64,000 bases of DNA from Halobellus sp. LT62 (GCF_037031285.1 NZ_JAYEZO010000001.1:62001-126000); one strand, 5' to 3'. Positions 33,688 to 42,624 are shown, counted from the first letter of the stretch. The notes: generated by a model not told the origin, from the sequence alone. Numbers and translations are program-made.

Positions 33688-35115
33688 TCACACCATTCCG
33701 AGGAGCGTGGCCGCGAGGATCGTCAGCCACAGGACCACTCCGACCCCGGCGATCGGTCGCTCTTCGCTTGCGACGCCCAGCGTGAACAGGCCGAAGACCC
33801 CGACGAGGGCGAACCGGTGCAGTACGAGCCGAATCGGGATTACCGACACGCCCACGCTACTCCAATCGAGGACGAACGCGGTACCGAGCCCGGCGGCCGC
33901 GAGGAGCGCCATCCGCGTCGCTGGCCGGTTTCGAGCCAAGAGCGCGCTGGCGACGAAGGGCCCGGAGATCAAGATCGGATAGAGGATTCCGGCGAAGATC
34001 TTCGGATTCGCCGCCGGGAACAGTCCTTCGGCGGCGATCCCGGCCGAACGGACGCCGAGCACGATCGCGACGACCGCGGCCGGGAACACGAGATCACGGA
34101 TGTCACGCCGTCGCATCGGAGCCGCGGCGACTGCGAAGACCGCCGCGGCGGGGACGATACCGACGACTCCGAGCGTCGTCATCCGCGCCGAGGCGTCGCC
34201 GGCGGAGGCCGACGGGACCAGCGTCCAGTTCGCCGACGTGAGACGGATCACCGACATCCAACCGTCGCTGCCGCCGCCGCTGTGTCCGTGGTATACGCGG
34301 TTGACCTCTGCGACGAACGGCTCGTCTCGGAGGTCGCGCTCGACGGTCCGTCCGCCGCTTTCGACCCCCGTCACGGAGTGTCGAAGCCGGAACCAGTCCC
34401 AGTACTCGGTGTGTGCCTGCAGCGCGGTCCAGTTGTCCGACGGGCCGGGATACGCGCGGATGTGCGTCCGGCTGCCGAGGTACGTCCCGGTCGCGAGTTG
34501 ATACTCGGATTTGACCCACTGCCCGGAGCTGAGATTGTCGGCTACGTACGTATAGCGCGAGGACCCGCGCGCGGACCGCCACGGCGAGAGGTCGATCGAT
34601 TCGTTGAGCCGCGAGAGTGTGTCCGATTCGTTGCGTTGTTCGGTGGAATCGGACTCTGTCGTCCGTTCGGAGGTTCCCGATTCGGTGAGCCGTTCGGTGG
34701 AATCGGATTCCGTGGTCTGCTCGGTGGGGTTGGATTCAGTGGTCTGTTCGGTGGACGTCGATTCGTTGGCCTGACCGAGGGACGTCGATTGGTTGAGGGC
34801 CTCGATCGCCACCGAACCGTTGGCGTCGTGGTCCTCGTCGGCCTCCGTCCACTCGAGTTCCGAGCGGTCCGTGAGGATGGTCCGAACCTCCTCGGGCGTC
34901 CCGACGATCACGACGTTCAACGCGAGGGTCCGCCCCTCGACCGAGCGACTTCGGCTCGTGTAGGGCCAGACGTAACTCTCGGCCTCCGAGGGGCGGAGCA
35001 ACTGCTCCGCCGGAGGGTTCTCCCCGCCCGTGCCACCGCCCGGGCCGACGAACGCGCTCCCCAGCGCTCCGGTGACGACCAACACGACGAACAGCAGTGC
35101 CCAGCGATACCGCAC
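33688..35115 (-). CDS. Membrane protein with LssY-like domain and Ser/Thr/Glu repeats
   Basis: 475 residues: an N-terminal hydrophobic helix (4-25), an extracytoplasmic domain whose parts (GRTLALNVVIVGTPEEVRTI and DEPFVAEVNRVYHGHSG) resemble LssY C-terminal domains, and six to seven helices from about 300 to the end. Between residues about 108 and 165 lies a degenerate ten-residue repeat of the form STEQTTESDS, rich in potential O-glycosylation sites. The gene is convergent with the glycosyltransferase-like gene, four bases apart. Function unknown; the LssY link is tentative. Confidence 0.75.
   Translation of the reverse strand: MRYRWALLFVVLVVTGALGSAFVGPGGGTGGENPPAEQLLRPSEAESYVWPYTSRSRSVEGRTLALNVVIVGTPEEVRTILTDRSELEWTEADEDHDANGSVAIEALNQSTSLGQANESTSTEQTTESNPTEQTTESDSTERLTESGTSERTTESDSTEQRNESDTLSRLNESIDLSPWRSARGSSRYTYVADNLSSGQWVKSEYQLATGTYLGSRTHIRAYPGPSDNWTALQAHTEYWDWFRLRHSVTGVESGGRTVERDLRDEPFVAEVNRVYHGHSGGGSDGWMSVIRLTSANWTLVPSASAGDASARMTTLGVVGIVPAAAVFAVAAAPMRRRDIRDLVFPAAVVAIVLGVRSAGIAAEGLFPAANPKIFAGILYPILISGPFVASALLARNRPATRMALLAAAGLGTAFVLDWSSVGVSVIPIRLVLHRFALVGVFGLFTLGVASEERPIAGVGVVLWLTILAATLLGMV
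34626..34770 (-). repeat. Degenerate 30-bp tandem repeat in membrane protein gene
   Basis: About five imperfect 30-base units encoding variations of STEQTTESDS. The period keeps frame. Units differ by several bases, so this is older than the S6e repeat. Confidence 0.75.
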
Positions 35116-35244
35116 GTATCCAAATTAGCTGTCTCGGTAATGAGCGTACCGCCGCATTTGTTTCACACCGGGGTCGACGGTCGTCTCTCGCGCTCGCCGT
35201 CCTCGAAGTGAGGCTTTTTGCTGCCGGCCGCCACACGTGGTGGT

Positions 35245-35703
35245 ATGACCGAACGCCGACCGCTGTCGGTCGACCTCGTACTCGCCCCCGTCGACGCGAG
35301 CGACGAATCGGCAGACGCGGTAGCGCACGCCGCCGCGATCGCCGCCAAGTACGATGCGACGGTTCACGTCGTCCACGTGCTCGGAGAGGAGGTCGTCGAG
35401 GCGATCGAAGACGGCGACGTCGACGACGCACAGGTCGCCGCCGACGGCGAAGCGATCACCGAGACCGCCGAACGGATCGCCGCCGAGCACGACGTCCCGC
35501 TGTCGACGTCGGTCGCGTACGGCTTCTCGACGAAGATGAAGCTCAGACATCCGGGGAGCGTCGTGCTCGACACCGCCGAGGAACTCGACGCGGACTTTCT
35601 GGTCGTTCCCCGCGAGCCGATCTCGGGCGATCCCGGCGAGGTGCTCGCGAAGGCGGCGGAGTACGTTCTGCTGTACGCGAGCCAGCCTGTTCTCTCGGTG
35701 TAG
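35245..35703 (+). CDS. Universal stress protein
   Basis: 152 residues from ATG 35245 (MTERRPLSVDLVLAPVDASD). The UspA fold is evident, but the usual G-2x-G-9x-G nucleotide signature is replaced by VVPREPISGDPGEVLAKAAE, so ATP binding is doubtful. A short frame extension upstream (to 35218) is not needed. Stands between the LssY-like gene (divergent) and the acetyltransferase gene (convergent). Confidence 0.85.
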   Translation: MTERRPLSVDLVLAPVDASDESADAVAHAAAIAAKYDATVHVVHVLGEEVVEAIEDGDVDDAQVAADGEAITETAERIAAEHDVPLSTSVAYGFSTKMKLRHPGSVVLDTAEELDADFLVVPREPISGDPGEVLAKAAEYVLLYASQPVLSV

Positions 35704-35736
35704 TCCGCGACCTCCCAGCCGGATCCGACGCGGCGC

Positions 35737-36285
35737 TCAGTCGTCCGCGCCGTCGCCGATCCGGACCGCCATTTCCATCTCGAAGCTCTCGGAGTCGCTG
35801 ATCTCGAACCCGATCTTCTTGTACAGGCCGACGGCCGGCTGGTTCCATCGCTCCACGGTCAGCCACACCTTCTCGACGCCCGACTCCGCCCCGTAGCCGA
35901 GGAGTGCCTTCATTAGGCGCGTCCCGATCCCCGCCTCTTGGTACGCCTGCAGGACGAAAATCGCCAGTTCGGAGGCGTCGCCGTCGGGGACGAGCGTGGC
36001 GTGACCCGCGGCCGTCTCGCCGTCCCACGCGACGACGTTCAGACAGTCGCCGGTGAGGATGTTGTCGAGCCACTCGCGGATCCGTCGCTCGTCGCTCGGC
36101 GGGATTCCCTGCGCGCGATCCGCCGGATCGAACTCGTCGTACATCGACGCGAGCGACTCGTACTCGCGGTCGCTTCCGTCGTACGCGCGGATTTCGATCT
36201 CCCGTCCCGTTCGGTCGGTGAACCGAATCGGCGGCGTCTCGAACGGCCCGGTGACTTCGTCGGGAAAGCGGCGATTCGAGCTCAT
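35737..36285 (-). CDS. GNAT family N-acetyltransferase
   Basis: 182 residues. The acetyl-CoA-binding stretch YQEAGIGTRLMKALLGYGAE matches the Q/R-x-x-G-x-G/A motif of the fold, preceded by the strand ELAIFVL and followed by VEKVWLTVERWNQPAVGLYK, a typical fold end. Substrate unknown. Its ATG overlaps the stop of the upstream stress protein gene (four bases), indicating an operon. Confidence 0.92.
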   Translation of the reverse strand: MSSNRRFPDEVTGPFETPPIRFTDRTGREIEIRAYDGSDREYESLASMYDEFDPADRAQGIPPSDERRIREWLDNILTGDCLNVVAWDGETAAGHATLVPDGDASELAIFVLQAYQEAGIGTRLMKALLGYGAESGVEKVWLTVERWNQPAVGLYKKIGFEISDSESFEMEMAVRIGDGADD

Positions 36286-36650
36286 CTGATGAGAGTGACG
36301 CTGACGTGGGAGTTCAGGAGGACGAACTCCGCGGTGCTACTGAGCTGGATCTTTCCCATCGGACTGGTCGTCCCCCCGCTGAGTGCGATCTGATCGAAGC
36401 CTTCCGACTCGGCGATCGAGACGAGTTCGCTTCCGGCGTTTCCGTCGATGTACCGGACGTCCGCGTCGAGGCCGTTCTCCTCGAGCGCGGCGTTGACGTC
36501 GGCTTCGATGTCGTCGACGGAGCGATCGCCGGTGACTTCCTCGAGAATCGCGACGGTCAGGTCGTCGCCCGTCACGACCGCCCGTTCGACCGTCCGATGT
36601 AACGCTTGGCGCGACTCGTCGGACCCGCCGACGCCCAAGAGAATTTTCAT
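36282..36650 (-). CDS. Universal stress protein (short)
   Basis: 122 residues, a compact UspA-fold protein (MKILLGVGGSDESRQALHRT; IALSGGTTSPMGKIQLSSTA). The nucleotide signature is partial (SGGTTSPMGKIQLSS), suggesting ATP binding with an altered loop. First gene of the pair with the acetyltransferase. Upstream lies a 331-base intergenic region containing a MITE-like element. Confidence 0.9.
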   Translation of the reverse strand: MKILLGVGGSDESRQALHRTVERAVVTGDDLTVAILEEVTGDRSVDDIEADVNAALEENGLDADVRYIDGNAGSELVSIAESEGFDQIALSGGTTSPMGKIQLSSTAEFVLLNSHVSVTLIR

Positions 36651-36981
36651 ATGCCCCGATGTCGTGGGCGGAGTAGAAAAATCGTCGGGTGCCCGTCACG
36701 GGTCGGTCTGTGGGTTTTCACCTGTGCCGTCGCTGACACCGGTGGTCGACACAGTAGCGTTTGCAACTGACCTCTCATCCGATCGCACGACAGCGTGCGA
36801 TCGAGCGAGTGAAGACTTGCAAACGCTACTATCTGCCATCGTCGTCCGTGATTTGCGCGCGCAGGTGCCGCGGTCGTGCGCCGGGAGGCGATTACGCCCG
36901 AAAACCCTCTTTCACTCCTCGCTCAACAGTACCGGTGCTGCCGACAGAATCCTTTTTTGCGTCGGCGCGACACGCGGCAGT
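36651..36981. other. 331-base divergent intergenic region
   Basis: Between a stress protein gene (minus) and the DUF5806 gene (plus). It contains MITE-like copy A (36753-36830). The rest has no clear coding frame. A run CCTTTTTTGC near 36950-36959 is a candidate TATA for the DUF5806 gene, about 27 bases before ATG 36982. Confidence 0.6.
36753..36830. mobile_element. MITE-like palindromic element, copy A
   Basis: 78 bases with perfect 14-bp terminal inverted repeats AGTAGCGTTTGCAA (36753-36766) and TTGCAAACGCTACT (36817-36830), and an internal palindrome GATCGCACG...GCGTGCGATCG. Close relative of copy B (55630-55713), with the same TIRs and spacing, and of copy C's core. No coding capacity. 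Confidence 0.75.
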
Positions 36982-37806
36982 ATGGACGACGACGACGCGG
37001 ACGCGTCATCATCCGGGCTCTCGGCTTCTGGGGCGGACGACCCCGCTGCGGACACCACAGAGACGGACGCAGACGCGTCTCGGTCGCAACCAGACGAACA
37101 GGCGGAGTCCGCCGATGGAGCGAACCGCGGCGGGGACGGGTCGGCTTCGGACGACGCGACATCGAGTGATACGAGCCCGGACGACGGCGACACCACGCAG
37201 GCCGCGGCCGACGAGGCCGCCGATCAAGGGCCGCCGTCGGACGTCGAAAAGTACGCGCGCTTCAAGAAGGTCGACGGCGCGCAGTACGACCGCGTCAACG
37301 ACTTCCTCCGGGATCGGACGTACATCACCGCGCGGGAGTGGGCCATCGCGCGACTGTGCGCCGATTTCCGCACGGAGACGGGCGTCGAGATGACGAAGAT
37401 CGGAGAGAACCTTCCGGAGCTGGTTCCGTTTATGACCGACACGTACACGCCGCAGGCGGTCAACCAAGCCCGTTCGTCCTTCGAGGGCAAGATCCGGAAG
37501 TCGGGAGCGACGTTCCTCTACGGGGCGATGTCCGGATTCTTCACCGCCGAGGAACTCGACGAACTGATGTACGAGGTAAGCGAGATCGCGAAGTTCCTCT
37601 TGGAGGTCGAAGGCGTCGACCTCTCCGTCGAGGAGGAGTTGGAGGCCGAAGAACGAATCTCGAGCGTGATGCGGGAGGTACGAGAGGCGAGCGCGGACCT
37701 CCGCACCGAAGAACTGACCGGACGTGACGACGCGGATGGAGACGCCACCGGAGAAGACGACACAGATCAAGACGCCGCCAGCGACAATCCTCCTGCCGAT
37801 AACTGA
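36982..37806 (+). CDS. DUF5806-like protein
   Basis: 274 residues. The first ~85 are acidic low complexity. The conserved part (88-235) contains YARFKKVDGAQYDRVNDFLR, TAREWAIARLCADFRTETGV and ATFLYGAMSGFFTAEELDEL, then an acidic tail. Helical and soluble, without catalytic signatures; halophile-specific. Start taken at ATG 36982 because upstream in-frame sequence crosses the MITE-like element and is not conserved in character. Confidence 0.85.
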   Translation: MDDDDADASSSGLSASGADDPAADTTETDADASRSQPDEQAESADGANRGGDGSASDDATSSDTSPDDGDTTQAAADEAADQGPPSDVEKYARFKKVDGAQYDRVNDFLRDRTYITAREWAIARLCADFRTETGVEMTKIGENLPELVPFMTDTYTPQAVNQARSSFEGKIRKSGATFLYGAMSGFFTAEELDELMYEVSEIAKFLLEVEGVDLSVEEELEAEERISSVMREVREASADLRTEELTGRDDADGDATGEDDTDQDAASDNPPADN

Positions 37807-37933
37807 CCGTTTGGGCCGCTCGCAGACCTGTCCGGCTCCTCCTCGACACGTCCGAACCGCTCCCGTATCGTCGCTTAGTTGCATTTACTCCGAGGAGCAC
37901 AACGATTATACTCGAAGATGTACTGGAATAATT

Positions 37934-38239
37934 ATGAAGATAACTGACCTGTCCGACTACCTCGAAGCCGAACTGACCTACCCGATCGACCGAGAGAACG
38001 TTATCGAACGGATCGGCTCGGTCGAAATCGAGGCTCCCGACGCCGAGCAGAACGAAACGGTCGAAACGATCGTCACCAACCTCGGGCAGGAACGCTACGA
38101 CTCGGCGGAGGAACTGTTCACCACCATTATCGGGAACGTCAGCGACGAGTACATCGGGCGGAAGTTCTACGACGACCGGGGTGGCAATCCGCCGGAGACT
38201 GAGTCGGGGCCCAGAGACGAGGACAACGTCTCGTTTTGA
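37934..38239 (+). CDS. DUF5789-like small protein
   Basis: 101 residues (MKITDLSDYLEAELTYPIDR, then VETIVTNLGQERYDSAEELF). A small helical protein with the look of the DUF2795/DUF5789 group, common in haloarchaea, function unknown. ATG at 37934 is preceded by the AT-rich GATTATACTCG about 30 bases upstream. A long upstream extension overlaps the previous gene and is rejected. The MBL gene follows after 65 bases. Confidence 0.75.
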   Translation: MKITDLSDYLEAELTYPIDRENVIERIGSVEIEAPDAEQNETVETIVTNLGQERYDSAEELFTTIIGNVSDEYIGRKFYDDRGGNPPETESGPRDEDNVSF

Positions 38240-38304
38240 GCGCTGTACCACCCTCCGACGAGTAACCGACGAGGTCAAACGGCCCGAGCCAGTGGTTCCT
38301 CGCA

Positions 38305-39582
38305 ATGGAACTCCGGTTTCTGGGCGGCGCTGGCGAGGTCGGACGGAGCGCGATCCTCGTCAACGACTCGCTGCTGCTCGATTACGGGATGCTCGCGGGA
38401 ACGCCCCCGAAGTTCCCCGTCGACGCGCCGGAGCCGGACGCGGTTGTCGTGAGTCACGGTCACCTCGACCACGCGGGGGCGGTTCCGGCCTTGCTGAGCG
38501 GTAGGGACCGTCCGTCGATCCACTGGACGCCGCCGACCCGAGAGCTCGCGCTGACGCTCGCGCGCGACACGCTCAAATTACATAGTGGGACGTTCCGCTG
38601 CCCGTTCACCGAGACTGATGTCCAGCGCGTCACGCAGGTCTCCGAGACCCACGGGTACGGCGAGACCTTCGAGGCGGCGGGTCACGAGGTCACCCTCTAC
38701 AACGCGGGTCACATTCCCGGGAGCGCGCACGTCCTCGTCGACGAGGCGGGACGAAGTCCCGCTAGCAGCCGAACGCGGTCCGTCGATGACGGCGACACAC
38801 GGCTGTTCTACACCGGCGACTTCCACACCGACGACCAGCAGTTGGTCGCCGGAACGACCGCGCGTCCCGACGCCGACGTCGTCGTCTGCGAGAGCACGTA
38901 CGCGGACGTCGAGCACGACGCGCGCGCGGACGTGGAAGCGCGCTTCGTCGAGAGCGTCGAGACGACGCTGTGGGAGGGCGGATCCGTGATCGTTCCGGCG
39001 TTCGCCATCGGCCGCACGCAGGAGCTACTGCTGGTCTGCGAGCAGTACGATATCCCCTGTTACGTCGACGGAATGGGCAAATCCGTGACGAAGATGCTCC
39101 GCGGACATCCCGAATTCGTCCGCGACGCCGACGCACTGCGCCGGGCGAAATCGCACGCGCGGTTCGTCACCGGTCGGAACGGCCAGCGCGAGCGTATCGT
39201 CGACCAGCAGGCCGCGATTATCACCACCAGTGGGATGCTCTCCGGGGGGCCGGCGATGACGTACATTCCCGAAATCCGCTCGAACCCGACGAACAAGATC
39301 ACGCTGACCGGGTATCAAGTCGAGGGGACGCCGGGGCGGAACCTCCTCGAAACGGGGAGTGCGGAGATCGACGGGCGGATGCTGACGGTGAGCGCGCGGG
39401 TCGAACAGTATGCCTTCTCGGCGCACGCCGACCGCTCCGGACTGCGCTCCCTCCTCGACGAGTACCGAGACGCGGAGATACTCGTCAACCACGGGGACCG
39501 GTGTGACTCCTTCGCCGCGGAGCTCGAAAACGAGGGGTTCAGCGCGAGCGCGCCGGCGGTCGGCGAGACCCGTTCCGTGTGA
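38305..39582 (+). CDS. MBL-fold beta-CASP ribonuclease (RNase J/CPSF-like)
   Basis: 425 residues. Metallo-beta-lactamase motifs: HGHLDH at 51-56 and YTGDFH near 171-176; beta-CASP motifs follow (CESTYAD; AFAIGRTQELLLV; TTSGMLSGGPAMTYI; FSAHADRSGLRSLLDEY). Such archaeal enzymes process or degrade RNA. Start at ATG 38305 (MELRFLGGAGEVGRSAI). A 20-residue insert (DEAGRSPASSRTRSVDDGDT) in the catalytic half is unusual but in frame. Confidence 0.92.
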   Translation: MELRFLGGAGEVGRSAILVNDSLLLDYGMLAGTPPKFPVDAPEPDAVVVSHGHLDHAGAVPALLSGRDRPSIHWTPPTRELALTLARDTLKLHSGTFRCPFTETDVQRVTQVSETHGYGETFEAAGHEVTLYNAGHIPGSAHVLVDEAGRSPASSRTRSVDDGDTRLFYTGDFHTDDQQLVAGTTARPDADVVVCESTYADVEHDARADVEARFVESVETTLWEGGSVIVPAFAIGRTQELLLVCEQYDIPCYVDGMGKSVTKMLRGHPEFVRDADALRRAKSHARFVTGRNGQRERIVDQQAAIITTSGMLSGGPAMTYIPEIRSNPTNKITLTGYQVEGTPGRNLLETGSAEIDGRMLTVSARVEQYAFSAHADRSGLRSLLDEYRDAEILVNHGDRCDSFAAELENEGFSASAPAVGETRSV

Positions 39583-39612
39583 TTCGGTTCGTCGGCCGGG
39601 GGCGACGCCCGG

Positions 39613-39945
39613 TCATTCCTCGGTCGGCACCGCGCGGACCTCGAACTCGCGGTACCCGCCGTAGGCGGTCTCCAGCGCGCCGAGCCACCAGTTCCAGCGG
39701 TCGGCGACGCTCGATTCGGCGGGCGCGTCTTCGAGGTTGTCGACGATCTCCGCTGTCGTCAAGGGATCGCCGCGGTCCTCGGCGACGATCCCGACGTCGG
39801 CCAGATCGCGCGCTTGTCTGGCGACGACGCGGAACTCCGCGGGTTCTCCGTCGAACGCTTCTTCGAGCGCTTCGGCCAGTTCTGCGGCGGTGAAGCCCGC
39901 CGTCGTCAGCGAGGCGTCGCCACCGGCGTTGCTGTGCTCCGTCAT
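39613..39945 (-). CDS. Conserved-looking haloarchaeal protein, unknown function
   Basis: 110 residues, acidic, soluble. A helical region (TAAELAEALEEAFDGEPAEF, then LTTAEIVDNLEDAP) and the end VADRWNWWLGALETAYGGYR EFEVRAV look like folded sequence rather than noise. No domain recognised. Convergent with the MBL gene (30 bases apart). Gene reality supported by clean boundaries and codon character. Confidence 0.7.
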   Translation of the reverse strand: MTEHSNAGGDASLTTAGFTAAELAEALEEAFDGEPAEFRVVARQARDLADVGIVAEDRGDPLTTAEIVDNLEDAPAESSVADRWNWWLGALETAYGGYREFEVRAVPTEE

Positions 39946-40087
39946 ATATCACCCTACGTTCCCCACAGAAAAGAATCCGCCGGCGGAGCGTGAGCGCCGA
40001 TTCGGGGACGGCTGGGGTGAACCGGCTCCGATCGGAGCGCCGACTTTCACTGTTCGCGCGGGCTCCGATCGGAGGTCGATTCCGGCG

Positions 40088-41212
40088 CTACGCCCACCAC
40101 TCGCTGCGACGCTCCTCGTAGGAAGCATCGCGGAACGGCGACGGCTTGTCGGCGTCGTCCTCGGCTCCGAACCCGTTCGCGAGCCAGTAGCCGACGTGCC
40201 AGCCGACCGCGTCGGTGTCGAGGTCGACGAGCGAGATCCGCATCGACGTGTAGGTCTCGATTGCGCCGTCGCCGTCGGGATCCGTGCCGGCGGTCGCGCC
40301 GCAGGATGCGGCTCCCTCACCGCACGGCGACGTCTCGACGGCCCGGATCACGATATCCGCCTCCTCGGGGTCATCGACCGTCGTGAACGAGAGGTTCGTC
40401 GGCATTCCCTCCGGGGCGTCCTCGCCCTCTGGACCGTCCTCGTAGTACGCCAACGCGTGCTCGACTTGCGTTCGCATTCCGTCGGGATCGCTCGCATTCT
40501 CGGCGTCGACGTGGACGGTAAAGTCGGCGTCCTCCCACGGGAACGCGCGCTCGGTCGCGTCGGGTTGTGGTTCGGTGTACAACACGGTCTGGCTGGCCAT
40601 TATTTCCGCGGGCGCGTCGTCGTGGGTGAGCCCGAGGGTGTGTCCGAACTCGTGTTCGACCACCCGGACCGTCGAGTCGTCCGAAAAGCCCGTGCGAATG
40701 TACACCGTCTCGGGACGATCGATCTGTCGTGCGTCCTCGATCAGCGGCGCACAGCCCGCGGCGTCGCCCGAGCCGTCGCACTCGGGAATCTCGTCGACGA
40801 ACTCGACGACGAGGTCGGGATTCGACGCGTCCGGACGGATCTCGTAGTCGACCGGGAAGCCCGCGAAGCGCTCGGCGTTGGTCTCCCAGTAGCCGGCCGC
40901 CTCCTCGACGAGCGGTGTCCACTCGCGGTCGGTCCCCGCGGTGTCGCGGACGCCGACGACGACGGGATCCGGCCCCCACGGGTTCGACCCGTCGGAAACG
41001 GCCGTCGGCGTCGCGGACGGCTGTTCCGACGGCGACGACGGGGACGTGGACTCCCCGGTCGTTCCCGTGGCTCCCCCCGTCGACGACGTCGACGCCCCGC
41101 CGTCCTCGCCGATCCCGGTGGACGGGAGGTCGACCGTCGATCCGGCACAGCCGGCGAGCGCGAGGAGGAGCGCCAGCGAGACGACAGCCAGTCGGTGCGA
41201 CCGCTTCGACAT
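40088..41212 (-). CDS. Metzincin-like zinc protease lipoprotein
   Basis: 374 residues. The signal peptide ends in a lipobox, LAGC with Cys22, followed by a Ser/Thr/Gly-rich spacer of about 80 residues. The metzincin signature HEFGHTLGLTH (187-197, HExxHxxGxxH) shows a zinc protease, and a following Met-turn-like IMASQT is in place. The protein lies outside the cell, membrane-anchored through its lipid. It begins about 100 bases downstream of the RNase P RNA gene on the same strand. Confidence 0.9.
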   Translation of the reverse strand: MSKRSHRLAVVSLALLLALAGCAGSTVDLPSTGIGEDGGASTSSTGGATGTTGESTSPSSPSEQPSATPTAVSDGSNPWGPDPVVVGVRDTAGTDREWTPLVEEAAGYWETNAERFAGFPVDYEIRPDASNPDLVVEFVDEIPECDGSGDAAGCAPLIEDARQIDRPETVYIRTGFSDDSTVRVVEHEFGHTLGLTHDDAPAEIMASQTVLYTEPQPDATERAFPWEDADFTVHVDAENASDPDGMRTQVEHALAYYEDGPEGEDAPEGMPTNLSFTTVDDPEEADIVIRAVETSPCGEGAASCGATAGTDPDGDGAIETYTSMRISLVDLDTDAVGWHVGYWLANGFGAEDDADKPSPFRDASYEERRSEWWA

Positions 41213-41318
41213 ATGCTTCCGGGAGGGCGCTCACCGACAAGAAGTTTCGCCACTGCGCCGGTAGCCAACAATCCGTTGTCATTTCTTCTCCGACGACGCC
41301 GTCGCTGGCGGGCGAAAA

Positions 41319-41768
41319 ACGGCTGAGAGGAGTAAGCCCCCTTCTGTTCGTCTCGGCATTCGGCTAAGCGGCCGCGCCCTGTCCGGACTACCTTGGCGGC
41401 GCGGACTTGCACCGGTGGGGATTCGCCGTTCCATCCGTTCTCGACCGTCTATGTCAGCGATCACGAAGTGATCGTGCTGTTCGCGGCTGACGCCGCTCAC
41501 TTTTCGCGATCACTCCGTGATCGCTATCCTCGACGGGTTAACTCCCTCCCCTTACGGGTCGGTTCGCGCGCTCGCGGGTCGCCCCGCGAGCGCCGGCGGC
41601 GGAATCCGCCGCACGCGTCTCATCGGTCGGGTCGAGGGGTCTCGTTTCTGTTCCAGAGCCAGCCGTCTCCGACTCCGGGCTTGCGCCCGGCCACCTGTCC
41701 GGACGGTGGGGGGACTTTCCTCATCAGTCCGGTGTGGACCGACGGGAGCCGAGCTCTCTCTGCCGTTC
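41319..41768 (-). ncRNA. rnpB: RNase P RNA
   Basis: RNA subunit of the enzyme that trims tRNA 5' ends; about 450 nt, ends approximate. On the minus strand, the near-universal GAGGAAAGTCC motif lies just after P3 (complement of 41710-41720) and the closing ACAGAAGGGGGCTTAC of P4/P2 (complement of 41332-41347) is present. The two ends can pair as P1 (CGGCAGAGAG with CTCTCAGCCG). A TATA-like CTTATTGG lies 26 bases upstream of the predicted 5' end, and a T5 run follows the 3' end. Inside is a variable arm (about 41455-41525) with two self-complementary GATCAC...GTGATC units. Confidence 0.93.
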
Positions 41769-41786
41769 GATTCGAGGGGCGAGCGT

Positions 41787-41794
41787 CCAATAAG
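41787..41794 (-). promoter_or_regulatory. TATA-like box for rnpB
   Basis: CTTATTGG on the minus strand, centred about 26 bases upstream of the predicted RNase P RNA 5' end near 41765. Confidence 0.5.
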
Positions 41795-41993
41795 CCGTTC
41801 GGTCGTCCCGCTATTCGATCGCCCGCCGAACGAGAGGATCGATCAGCGATCGTACATCTATCCCGAATATTTTGGTACATTCTGGTGGCGAATGCGTTTC
41901 CGACAGTCGATCCGCTCTAAATACGCGCCTACGGCCGTTTAGCCTCCAGAAAGAAGGGAAGCGTTCAAGTCGGACGGGTCCCTGTACGGATAT

Positions 41994-42599
41994 ATGTCCG
42001 AGGCGCAGACCGTTCGTCTCACCTACGAGGATGGGGCGAGGGCGGTCGAGTTAGCGCGTGAATCGGTCGAATCGTACGTTTTACACGGACAACGCGAACA
42101 GCCGGGCAGTATGCGTGACGCCTTCTACGCCCGCACCGGCGCGTTCGTCCGAATCCGATCGACGCGCGGACGCGGGCGATTGCGCGGTTGCGCCGGCGCA
42201 TATCGCGGCAAAGACCAGTTGGGACACGCAATCGTCGACGCGGCGATTCAGGCCGCTTCGGAGAACTCCTGTGGCTCCGAGATCGAGCAACCCGAACTGT
42301 CGAACCTCACGATTTCCGTCTGTGTCGTCTGCAAGTACACCCAGACGGACCGCCCGCTCGACGATATCGAACTGGGGACACACGGCGTCGTCGTCGACAA
42401 GGACGACAACCACGGCTGGCTGTACCCGACGATCCCGGTCGAAAACGGCTGGAACGAAGAGCAGTTCCTCACACACGCCTGCCGAAAGGCGGGGCTCTCC
42501 CCGCTCGCGTGGCAGGACGACGACACGGAGGTCACGCTGTTCGACGGGCAGGTCTTCCGCGAGCGCGCCGACGGCGGCAGCGTCGAAGAGCTGAACTGA
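41994..42599 (+). CDS. AMMECR1-domain protein
   Basis: 201 residues, the archaeal TIGR00296/AMMECR1 family. Diagnostic LRGCAGAYRG (family LRGCIG) is near residues 62-71, and ISVCVVCKYTQTDRPL plus GTHGVVVDKDDNHGWLYPTI fill the core. The biochemical role is unknown despite broad conservation in archaea and eukaryotes. The start MSEAQTVRLTYEDG is at ATG 41994. A T/A-rich box lies weakly upstream. Confidence 0.93.
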   Translation: MSEAQTVRLTYEDGARAVELARESVESYVLHGQREQPGSMRDAFYARTGAFVRIRSTRGRGRLRGCAGAYRGKDQLGHAIVDAAIQAASENSCGSEIEQPELSNLTISVCVVCKYTQTDRPLDDIELGTHGVVVDKDDNHGWLYPTIPVENGWNEEQFLTHACRKAGLSPLAWQDDDTEVTLFDGQVFRERADGGSVEELN

Positions 42600-42624
42600 A
42601 AACCACGCGTCGAAAAACTGCAGA

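Noticed and set aside
41393-41942. Overlapping open frames of 140-175 codons in the gap before AMMECR1
   Set aside because: They lie over the RNase P RNA gene; their products have no domain and the conserved RNA motifs explain the sequence better.
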